From Rikenellaceae bacterium (lineage in GTDB: Bacteria; Bacteroidota; Bacteroidia; Bacteroidales; UBA932), in contig CAAGMI010000178.1 in assembly GCA_900771005.1 (NCBI GenBank), forward strand, positions 1-24,114: a stretch of 24,114 nt of DNA. The letters are read 5' to 3'. Each line of letters begins with the position of its first letter. Within the stretch, counting starts at the first letter, position 1. Below are positions 1-5,950 of this stretch, one piece after another. The notes beneath the pieces are model-generated. The model searched no databases and was not told the DNA's origin. It saw only the letters and a list, made by a program, of their open reading frames with translations. A program made the translations under genes and the position numbers.

Positions 1-46
1 GAAACTCAAAAATTGCTGAAAAACTTGGAATGATAACAAGACTTGT

Positions 47-712
47 TTACCTTTGAAAGCCTCTTTCTGTGGCCCCTTTTTCAAATACTATCTGGGGGAA
101 ATCCACGTTACCATCTACATCCTTTGCCAGACGGAGCACCTCGTTCTTATCCTTGCTAAGAGCGATTCTCTCATACAGGCTGCTTCCAACCTGACGCTGC
201 AACCATCTCACGCTCCAGTTCTGCTTGGCGCATTCAATCTCATAGAAACTGCGTGCATCCGGATTGTCCACACGCATCAGCACCAGATAGTGCGACCAGC
301 TCAAAACGAACTTGTGGGGCTCTGCAGGGACGTTTTGAATTTCCGACACACTGTATCGGGAATCTGAGTTTTTCGTTTTGCCTTTCAATTTCCGACACGC
401 CGTATCGGAAATTTGAGGCTGGGAGTATGTCGCATAAAATTTACGGCAATTGCCCAGCACATCTTCTCCCCATCCCGGACCGAATTTGCTGCGTAATTGG
501 GCTGCAAGTTGAACGAGAACCTGCTTGCCATAAGCGGCTTTATAATTTCCCTCCTGCTCATCCTCAACGATGTAGCGGCCAATCTCGTACTTGGTGTACA
601 CCTCAGCCACATTGACGGCAGTGGCCACTCTCTTCCTCGACTCCTCAATCAGGGCGGAAATCTTCTCAAACAATGCGTCAGTCCCAACGGGCGCGATATC
701 TTTTGTCTCCAT
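47..712 (-). pseudogene. YhcG/DUF1016 family protein, N-terminal domain only
   Basis: The 221-residue product matches what I know of the DUF1016 N-terminal domain: an early helical part (GRYIVEDEQEG, then LAAQLRSKFGPGWGEDVLGNCRKFYATY) and the later LSWSHYLVLMRVDNPDARSF and NWSVRWLQRQVGSSLYER segments. Full-length family members are about 340-380 residues and end in a PD-(D/E)XK nuclease domain, with a conserved link of the type KDPYVLEFL. Here the frame stops at residue 221 with none of that link or the nuclease, so this is a truncated gene or a stand-alone domain. Residues about 98-127 are a variable insert encoded by two copies of a 31-bp repeat. It is the last gene of a minus-strand run of cargo genes, 35 bases after the previous stop. 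The remaining 46 bases to the window edge do not restore the missing domain in any frame I could read. Confidence 0.75.
338..417. repeat. Two 31-bp palindromic repeats inside the DUF1016 gene
   Basis: Positions 338-368 and 387-417 are copies of one 31-bp unit, identical at 27 of 31 positions. The centre is a dyad with arms TTTCCGA and TCGGAAA. The offset between copies is 49 bases, which is not a multiple of three, so the same DNA is translated in two different frames: one copy gives ISDTACRKL, the other SRYSVSEIQ. This suggests insertion of a short mobile or slippage-derived unit into a tolerant loop. Confidence 0.8.
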
Positions 713-747
713 AACAAACGTTCTTTCAATGCAAATCTAATCAAATA

Positions 748-1221
748 TTATCTGAACTTCACTGTCGGACAAAATGCCTTTATCAAAGGACCATACTTTT
801 TCATCTCCGCATTGCTCATGTTTCTCGCCCGGTCAGAAACCCTGGAAAAGGTTCCGTCGGAATTCTGTTTCCAAACCTGCACATGCACGACTCCGGGTTT
901 GAAAACACGTCCGTCTGTGCCATTGTTGACATGCTGATGACTCCAGTCAAAATCTATGCACATTTTGTGATCAAGATAGACCCGGCCTTGGCATACTCCA
1001 TGAACGTTTTGACGGAAATACATGTCAGAAGTGACAGCATATTGAGGAAGATTCGAGTGTGTTGCCGAACTGTCTGTTCTTTTTAGAATCTTCCCCTTTA
1101 TGCCGCCGACAGTTTTGGGGGCTCCCAAAACTTCATATTCGCACTTGGCTCCGCCAAGCGCAATACCTCTTAAGAACTCTGCTCCGTTTCCCATATTACA
1201 TTTTGTCATAATTATGGTCAT
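748..1221 (-). CDS. Basic hypothetical protein, possible toxin
   Basis: I do not recognise the family. The 157-residue product is basic (about 21 K/R against 12 D/E) and rich in His and aromatic residues in its middle part (DHKMCIDFDWSHQHVNN, then PGVVHVQVW), and it has no signal peptide or membrane segment. The start at 1221 is chosen because AGGAG lies six bases before this ATG, a good ribosome site in a region where most genes lack one; later in-frame ATGs exist at 1209 and 1194. It overlaps the preceding acidic gene by 26 bases, so the two are very probably co-translated. The acidic-then-basic overlapping order resembles an antitoxin-toxin or immunity-effector pair, but no catalytic motif can be named. 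Confidence 0.6.
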   Translation of the reverse strand: MTIIMTKCNMGNGAEFLRGIALGGAKCEYEVLGAPKTVGGIKGKILKRTDSSATHSNLPQYAVTSDMYFRQNVHGVCQGRVYLDHKMCIDFDWSHQHVNNGTDGRVFKPGVVHVQVWKQNSDGTFSRVSDRARNMSNAEMKKYGPLIKAFCPTVKFR

Positions 1222-1579
1222 ACATGACTCCTGCGAAATCGCGTTCCTTTAGCCAATCAAGCAGCGAAAGTTTTCTGTTCAGACCCAATGTGCTCAGGTC
1301 CGTAGATAAAGCATCTGAGAGGTTCATCACGTGGACTTCGTGCATTTCGTCGAAGCCTTTGCCTACGATATACTCGTCATATTCCACGCGAACGAGGTAT
1401 ATCTCATCCGCATTATCTGCCTCTGAGACAATAAGGTCATTCGATAGGGCTACTTCGTACTCCTGCTTGAATTTCATATTTCTGAAGAAAACAGCCTCAT
1501 TGTCGGACTGATAATTACCTTCAAGGGATGCGAAGAGCTTCTCGTCGACATCCCATAACTTATTTTTATTTGTTTCCAT
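1196..1579 (-). CDS. Small acidic hypothetical protein, possible antitoxin or immunity partner
   Basis: I do not recognise the family. Starting from ATG at 1579 the product is 127 residues with about 27 D/E and 13 K/R, so it is strongly acidic, soluble, and without signal peptide or membrane segments. An ATG further upstream at 1657 is open but would overlap the DUF4417 gene by about 90 bases; the 1579 start overlaps it by only 14 bases (the ATG falls just before the DUF4417 stop), the usual arrangement for translational coupling. It in turn overlaps the next gene by 26 bases. Position between DUF4417 and a basic protein suggests a functional unit of three. An antitoxin or immunity role is an inference from charge and gene order only. 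Confidence 0.6.
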   Translation of the reverse strand: METNKNKLWDVDEKLFASLEGNYQSDNEAVFFRNMKFKQEYEVALSNDLIVSEADNADEIYLVRVEYDEYIVGKGFDEMHEVHVMNLSDALSTDLSTLGLNRKLSLLDWLKERDFAGVMYDHNYDKM

Positions 1580-2342
1580 TTCTAAAGTGAGTTGAAATAT
1601 AATCGGGAATGAACTTGAGCGGGGTCTGAAGCCCGGGGACAACAACTTCCGGCCCATATACGAGAATCAAGATAGGAGACTTCTCCTTCTCCAGGAATCT
1701 CAATCCGTGGCACCAGAGATTGAATGCATCTGCATTCTTATGGCTTCCCATCGCACTCACAGCTATCACGCTTTGCTCAGGGAGGCCCTCGAAGCAGTAG
1801 GCAAATGATTTCAATCCGCCCCAGCTTGCGGTAGGGATGACATTGAAACCATGCAACTGCCACAAGCGTCCGACAAAGCGAGTTCTGTAGATGTTTTCTT
1901 TATTGGGAAATTCCGTTGGCAGGTCTTTCCATAGAGAAAAGTCGGGAGTGAAGACATATTCGAACTTGCTCAGACTTAACGTCGTTCTTTCCAGATCACA
2001 CCACACTTTATCCCTGAATGCAAAATCGTTCAAAAAGAAGTGGGCTGCCTGGCCGATGCCTTCGCACCTTTTCCAGTCCGTAAATGGTACTGCGGAGAAG
2101 TCTGTGCATCCGGTATACGCCGCCATCTGGGGAAAGCTGTTTGTGCTGGTAAATGTCATCCCCTTCATCAAGTGCATATTCTCATAAATCGCCTTGCGCT
2201 TTGTCTTCTGTGGCAGCTTGTCAAAGAAAAATGACCTGCCTCTCTGATTGTGCGACATGAGGTATAAATCCTTGTCGCTGAATAAATTATTGTCTCTTGG
2301 ATTCATCTGCGTGAAAATTTTACGAGGTTCCTTAGGCCTCAT
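1566..2342 (-). CDS. DUF4417 domain protein
   Basis: The 258-residue product has the signature pattern I associate with DUF4417, a family of unknown function found in bacteria and mobile elements: HFFLNDFAFRDKVWCD (about residues 101-116), the strongly conserved TPDFSLWKDLP (about 132-142), YRTRFVGRLWQLHGFNVIPTASWGG, CFEGLPEQSVIAVSAMGSHKN, and near the end a short hydrophobic strand followed by VYGPE. The length fits the family. It is the first gene of a minus-strand set, with a promoter-like palindrome 48-75 bases upstream, and the next gene overlaps its end by 14 bases. The ATG at 2342 has no visible Shine-Dalgarno site; ATG at codon 13 is an alternative. The biochemical function is unknown. 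Confidence 0.8.
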   Translation of the reverse strand: MRPKEPRKIFTQMNPRDNNLFSDKDLYLMSHNQRGRSFFFDKLPQKTKRKAIYENMHLMKGMTFTSTNSFPQMAAYTGCTDFSAVPFTDWKRCEGIGQAAHFFLNDFAFRDKVWCDLERTTLSLSKFEYVFTPDFSLWKDLPTEFPNKENIYRTRFVGRLWQLHGFNVIPTASWGGLKSFAYCFEGLPEQSVIAVSAMGSHKNADAFNLWCHGLRFLEKEKSPILILVYGPEVVVPGLQTPLKFIPDYISTHFRNGNK

Positions 2343-2389
2343 TTAGTGTACGCTATTATGAATCCGATTTAAGGGCAAGTCTTGATTTC

Positions 2390-2415
2390 TTGCAAAATTG
2401 TTCATAATTTTGCAA
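2390..2415 (-). promoter_or_regulatory. Perfect palindrome upstream of the DUF4417 gene set, probable operator/promoter
   Basis: TTGCAAAATT (2390-2399) and AATTTTGCAA (2406-2415) are perfect inverted arms around a 6-base spacer. On the minus strand a TAGTTTTG box, matching TAnnTTTG, reads toward the DUF4417 gene just upstream of the palindrome. The 12-mer TAATTTTGCAAA present here also occurs in the promoter of the XRE/ImmA-IrrE gene, so the same regulator may bind both. Confidence 0.5.
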
Positions 2416-2485
2416 AACTAATTCAAACCGTTAGCCCTAGCCATTCGCTTGATTTCGGTCGTGCAATCGGCAAGCTGACCTTCAC

Positions 2486-2520
2486 TCCTCACCGGTCTGC
2501 CAGGGCCAGTGAGGATTTTT
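2486..2520 (+). terminator. Terminator-like hairpin without an upstream plus-strand gene
   Basis: TCCTCAC (2486-2492) can pair with GTGAGGA (2509-2515), followed by five T. This is the form of a rho-independent terminator for rightward transcription, yet both flanking genes run leftward. On the minus strand no T-run follows the stem, so it is not a good terminator for the PIN gene. It may be a leftover from an earlier arrangement. Confidence 0.4.
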
Positions 2521-2546
2521 CATATCCTTTTAGTTCACATAGCTTT

Positions 2547-3071
2547 TCATAGTTTTTTAGAGGTTAAACTTCTCCACTTGAGGATGAGCCCTTCTACAAT
2601 CTTCTCGGGTAACCATTTGTTCTCTCCGGCCAGTTCTTCCAACTTGTCTGCCACAAGTTCCGGAGGGACAATGCCGTTTTGGACAAGCTGGTCCAGCACA
2701 AACAGTAAACCATGTACTTCAATCTGGTCGATACGTGCATTTTTTGTCAGAGCCATATCGCCAGTCAGGATGCAGGCAGAGTACTTCTTTGCGCAAAACC
2801 ATATAGAGCAATCCTGATATGACACATTACCGTGAGCCGATTGTTGCAGGTTGAAGATCTCTTCGATTTCTTCTGTCGTGAACCTGATAATGGTAAGTCT
2901 CTTTCGCGCCTCAAATGCCATAACGGCATCTTTTTGTCCTGCTTTATTGAGTTCGCGGATAACAAAATCTACCGTAGTTATTTCGAAGGGCAACAAGAAG
3001 AAGTCGCCAAGCAACCCCATGCGGATGAGGTCGATGAATATGTTTGTATCACTGACGACTAACTTCCCCAT
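2547..3071 (-). CDS. PIN-domain protein, probable toxin nuclease
   Basis: The 174-residue product has the layout of a PIN-fold ribonuclease: VSDTNIFIDL at the N-terminus supplies the first acidic residue (D8), E40 lies in the VIRELNK helix, D87 in SYQDCSIWFCAKK, and D105 in ILTGDMALTKNA, the usual acidic set for metal-dependent RNA cleavage. The C-terminal 40 residues form a helical tail (PPELVADKLEELAG). It starts six bases after the stop of the XRE/ImmA-IrrE gene, so both are co-transcribed. Pairing of an HTH-metalloprotease protein with a PIN-like protein is a recurrent toxin-antitoxin arrangement, with the PIN protein as toxin. The RNA target cannot be read from the sequence. Confidence 0.8.
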   Translation of the reverse strand: MGKLVVSDTNIFIDLIRMGLLGDFFLLPFEITTVDFVIRELNKAGQKDAVMAFEARKRLTIIRFTTEEIEEIFNLQQSAHGNVSYQDCSIWFCAKKYSACILTGDMALTKNARIDQIEVHGLLFVLDQLVQNGIVPPELVADKLEELAGENKWLPEKIVEGLILKWRSLTSKKL

Positions 3072-3077
3072 ATCTTT

Positions 3078-4130
3078 CTACACATAAATCTGACGGATGG
3101 AACTTTCTGGTACCTGAAGGAGGGTGGCGGCTTTCGAGAGAGAAATCAGTTCGCTTGCATAGGCTTTGTAAACAAGGCTCTCGAACCTATCCGATTTCTC
3201 TTCCTTGATGCGGGATTCATCAATAATCTGCTTGAATCTCGGATCTGCATTTCTGCGTTGACGATACCTGATGTAACGACTTTCCGGGAACATCTCCAAT
3301 TTCATGGCCTTATACATAAGGGCATCAATAGATACGCCGTAAAGCATCTGTAAGTCCACGAACTGATTGACATGAATCGGCTTGCTGGATATATCTCCCA
3401 CTGCATCCTTGAAAGTATCTCGTGAAATCAATACTTCATTGGCGAATAGATGACACAAGGACTCCTTCTTCTTGGGCGTAAGGTCGTCCGAAAACTTCAT
3501 AAGGATATGTCCGAGTTCATGAAGGGCGGTAAACCGCTTGCGCTCAGGCGTGAAGTGCTTATTGAGCACAATGACCGGGCTGCCGTCCGCACTGCCGCTA
3601 AGCCCGTCAAAATCCTCAGATGCATCAGTCTCAACTACGAGAATGCCGTGTTCCTCAAGCAGCCCGATAACATTGTTGATGCCACTCTTGCCAAGATTCC
3701 ATTCTGTACGCAACCTGTCCGCAAGCTCATAGACATCTTTTTCTTCTGATACGGTCACATCGTGGAAGTTCATGGTGAAGTTTCTGGAAATGCCGCAGAT
3801 GTCCTCAATTTCATAGTAGCGCTCGATTCCATCCTTAATTTTTCCAATAATCATCTTCTTTTCCTTTTCGGTCATCTTAGATTTTTTTCGGAATGAGATG
3901 CCTTCCAATGCAACCGAAACAGGTTTAAAGAAATAGTCAAGGTCCACGCCCAACACATCGCATAGGGCATTAAGCACGGTACTGTCCGGCAGCATCTTGC
4001 CAGCCTCGTATTTATACACTGCTTGAGGCGACACGATGCCATCCATTTTGGCGGCCAATGCCGCCATTGAGAGCCCGCTCATTTCCCGAGCACTCTTCAA
4101 TCTTAATTTGAATATATTTTTCAAGTCCAT
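3078..4130 (-). CDS. XRE-family HTH and ImmA/IrrE metallopeptidase fusion, probable antitoxin/regulator
   Basis: From ATG at 4130 the product is 350 residues. Residues about 5-70 form an XRE-type helix-turn-helix (LRLKSAREMSGLSMAALAAK, then SPQAVYKYEAGKMLP). The centre has a zinc-peptidase site of the ImmA/IrrE (COG2856) kind, HELGH at about 204-208, with a likely third ligand E232 in LFANEVLI. The C-terminal part is helical and ends in another HTH-like stretch (LSKAATLLQVPESSIRQIYV). An ATG at 4187 is open but lies upstream of the predicted -7 box, so 4130 is the better start. Such proteins repress their own operon and may be relieved by self- or partner cleavage; here the partner would be the PIN protein downstream. 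Confidence 0.85.
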   Translation of the reverse strand: MDLKNIFKLRLKSAREMSGLSMAALAAKMDGIVSPQAVYKYEAGKMLPDSTVLNALCDVLGVDLDYFFKPVSVALEGISFRKKSKMTEKEKKMIIGKIKDGIERYYEIEDICGISRNFTMNFHDVTVSEEKDVYELADRLRTEWNLGKSGINNVIGLLEEHGILVVETDASEDFDGLSGSADGSPVIVLNKHFTPERKRFTALHELGHILMKFSDDLTPKKKESLCHLFANEVLISRDTFKDAVGDISSKPIHVNQFVDLQMLYGVSIDALMYKAMKLEMFPESRYIRYRQRRNADPRFKQIIDESRIKEEKSDRFESLVYKAYASELISLSKAATLLQVPESSIRQIYV

Positions 4131-4140
4131 ATATTGGAGT

Positions 4141-4194
4141 AATATTCTGGTTTGCAAAATTACAAAATTTATTTGTATGCAAACCAATATTCTG
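4141..4194 (-). promoter_or_regulatory. Promoter with overlapping operator for the XRE-PIN pair
   Basis: Inverted arms GGTTTGCA (4149-4156) and TGCAAACC (4178-4185) are flanked by AATATTCTG copies at 4141-4149 and 4186-4194. On the minus strand a perfect TAnnTTTG box (TAATTTTG, 4162-4155) is preceded 17 bases upstream by TTTG (4183-4180). Both boxes overlap the inverted arms, so a protein bound here would block the polymerase. Autoregulation by the XRE protein is the natural reading. Confidence 0.65.
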
Positions 4195-4245
4195 AAAAAG
4201 TTTTCAACAAAATGTTGTTTAAATGCCCCAATTTATAGAAGGCGG

Positions 4246-5595
4246 CTACTTGAAATAATCGTAAGCCTCGGTAATCTTCTTCACGGTCTCCAGTTCATTG
4301 GCCTTGATATATCGCTCCAGAGTCTTGATGTTGGAATGGCCGGTAATCTTGCAGATGTCATAGACGTTCATTCCTGACAGATACATCAGCGTAGCGCCCG
4401 TGCGCCTGGCCGTATGCGTATGAATAAGGTCGTGCTTCGCAACAGGTTCCACCTTCATTTCGCCGCCCTTAGTCGAACGGATATCCACCATCTCATTCAG
4501 TTCCGCCTTCTTGCCGAGCTCCTTGAGATAAAGATTCAACTTCTGCTCGGAGATATGAGGCAGCTCATCCGGATACTTGTCCAGGATATCACGAAGCGCC
4601 TTGTTGCACGGAATCACAACCTTCTTGCCCGTCTTCTGCTGCACAACGTGAATCGTGCGCACCTGCCGCTCCGACAGATTCCCGTCCTCATCCCAGCTGC
4701 GGATCGTCTCGGTCTTGACATCCTCCTTCCGGATATTGTTGTAGTCAGACACCCTCTGCGCAGTCCACACACCAATCATAAAGATATCCCTGGCCACCTG
4801 CATACCCCAGCACTCCTTGGAAAGATCCAGCGCATTAATCTTGTCCAGATCTTCCTTCGTCAGATAAATCGCATCCGCATCCGCCTTAGGAGCCTTGAAC
4901 GAATGCGCCATATAACTGTGATTGTTGTGATACCCCTCCTCCTCAGCGCAGCGCATCACCGTCTTGATGACCTTCACCGTCTTGCCGATGGAATTCAGCG
5001 CATACTGCCTCTTCTTCAGAAACGCAGTGAAGTCCCGATAGAAAGTCATATCAATCTCATCGAAGTCATACACGTGCCGCTTCTGCTTCTCAAAATCCGC
5101 CAGCCGATTCAGCGACACACTGATGGCCACAATCGTCCCCGGAGCAAAATTCTTCCCCGTATAGGTTGACCGCCCGCCATTCTTGATCTGCTTGAGGTAC
5201 ATCTCCCGGAACTTCGCAAACGTCACCCTCCTGGCCTCCGCCGCAGCAGCAGCCTCCGCCTCCTTCTTCCTGTTGTCCTCCTCAATCTCCTCAGCATAGA
5301 CAACCTTGTGGATAACATCACGCACCTGCTCCTTAGTCACAGGCACATCCTGCTTCAGCAGAAAATTGATGCCATCCTCGATACTCTCAAGCTTCTGACG
5401 AAGAATCTTTCCCTCCTCAGTCTTGTAATACTTGGCGCGCCTGGCCTCCTTACCCTCGCCAGCCCACAAATCGATATCACTCTCGATAGGAGTGGCTACA
5501 GCAAGATTAACTTTCGGAGAAGTACATTGTACGCGGCACTGCAGAGGCGCTTTGCCGCTGGACTTAGCAGTCCTGACTGTGAAAAATACACCCAT
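4246..5595 (-). CDS. Tyrosine recombinase / site-specific integrase
   Basis: The 449-residue product (from ATG at 5595) has the three domains of Bacteroidota mobile-element integrases: an N-terminal arm-type DNA-binding domain (about 1-60), a SAM-like core-binding domain (about 125-230) after an Ala/Glu-rich helical linker, and a C-terminal catalytic domain. Catalytic residues can be placed: R281 (TAQRVSDY), K321 (QQKTGKK), H394-R397 (HTHTARR), H420 (ITGHSN) and the nucleophile Y429 (LERYIK). An in-frame ATG at 5667 lies upstream of the predicted promoter and is rejected. It would integrate and excise the element that carries the genes to its left. The position next to non-mobile metabolic genes marks the element's right end. 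Confidence 0.93.
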   Translation of the reverse strand: MGVFFTVRTAKSSGKAPLQCRVQCTSPKVNLAVATPIESDIDLWAGEGKEARRAKYYKTEEGKILRQKLESIEDGINFLLKQDVPVTKEQVRDVIHKVVYAEEIEEDNRKKEAEAAAAAEARRVTFAKFREMYLKQIKNGGRSTYTGKNFAPGTIVAISVSLNRLADFEKQKRHVYDFDEIDMTFYRDFTAFLKKRQYALNSIGKTVKVIKTVMRCAEEEGYHNNHSYMAHSFKAPKADADAIYLTKEDLDKINALDLSKECWGMQVARDIFMIGVWTAQRVSDYNNIRKEDVKTETIRSWDEDGNLSERQVRTIHVVQQKTGKKVVIPCNKALRDILDKYPDELPHISEQKLNLYLKELGKKAELNEMVDIRSTKGGEMKVEPVAKHDLIHTHTARRTGATLMYLSGMNVYDICKITGHSNIKTLERYIKANELETVKKITEAYDYFK

Positions 5596-5616
5596 AATCG
5601 TAGCATTTATTAATTC

Positions 5617-5668
5617 GCGTAACAAATATACAAAAAATTTTAGACACGTTACGCAAACGTTACGCAAA
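5617..5668 (-). promoter_or_regulatory. Integrase promoter with three GTTACGC sites
   Basis: GTTACGCAAA occurs twice on the plus strand, at 5648-5657 and 5659-5668, 11 bases apart (one helical turn). The heptamer recurs in reverse at 5617-5623. A perfect -7 box TATATTTG for the integrase lies at 5630-5623 on the minus strand, giving a leader of about 20 bases before ATG 5595. The repeats bracket this promoter. They may be arm-type integrase sites, autoregulatory sites, or both. Confidence 0.55.
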
Positions 5669-5796
5669 AGTGTAAATTCCTTTAGATTCCCTTAAATCCC
5701 CAAAATCCAACCACCATTGAAAATCAATGATTTAACCAATAGCCCCTCAATCCGAATCCACCCCAAAACACCCCAAACGATTCCTTCCGCACCGCA

Positions 5797-5836
5797 GAAA
5801 CCCCTTTCAGTACACACTGAGAGGGGGTTTCTTTTT
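5797..5836 (+). terminator. Strong rightward rho-independent terminator
   Basis: A stem of about 15 base pairs (5797-5811 with 5816-5831, one bulged G, loop ACAC) is followed by five T at 5832-5836. It terminates rightward transcription, but no plus-strand gene exists anywhere to its left in the window. It is probably the terminator of a chromosomal gene now separated from it by the mobile element. Confidence 0.75.
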
Positions 5837-5874
5837 AAAGACATTTCACTGATGTAATAAAAAAGGAATGTGCA

Positions 5875-5913
5875 AAAAAGGGAAGGCCTTTCTTTGGGCC
5901 TTCCCTTTAATGA
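5875..5913 (-). terminator. Terminator of the hydrolase gene, copy 1 of an identical 39-bp repeat
   Basis: GGGAAGGCC pairs with GGCCTTCCC across a short loop, with A-runs and T-runs on both sides so that it can act in both directions. It lies 38 bases after the hydrolase stop codon. The 39 bases are identical to 7528-7566. Confidence 0.85.
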
Positions 5914-5950
5914 GTCAACTTTTCCAATTAAAGGCATTGAATTAATCCTG

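Larger units (their letters stand above)
5596..5950. other. Gene-free stretch at the element/chromosome junction
   Basis: No convincing gene lies here. It holds the integrase promoter and its GTTACGC repeats, a small dyad ATTGA-AAA-TCAAT at 5716-5728, a strong rightward terminator (5797-5836) and the leftward terminator of the hydrolase gene (5875-5913). The recombination site of the element should be between about 5600 and 5797, but I cannot fix it without the other end. Confidence 0.5.

Noticed and set aside
4205..4217. CAACA-AAA-TGTTG hairpin after the integrase gene as a terminator
   Set aside because: The stem is only five weak base pairs; it is too unstable to call.
4414..5169. Long plus-strand reading frame opposite the integrase gene
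   Set aside because: It is antisense to a gene with all catalytic residues intact; its Leu/Arg/His-rich product looks like a codon-bias shadow and has no promoter or recognisable domain.
5760..5800. Possible 3' end of a tRNA gene just before the rightward terminator, as an integration target
   Set aside because: CGATTCCTTCCGCACC resembles a T-loop and acceptor strand, but the loop lacks the TTC and no consistent acceptor/discriminator alignment could be made. It remains unproven without the left end.
5692..5937. 81-codon minus-strand frame between the integrase and hydrolase genes
   Set aside because: It runs through two terminator hairpins, and its product reflects hairpin repeats rather than a protein.
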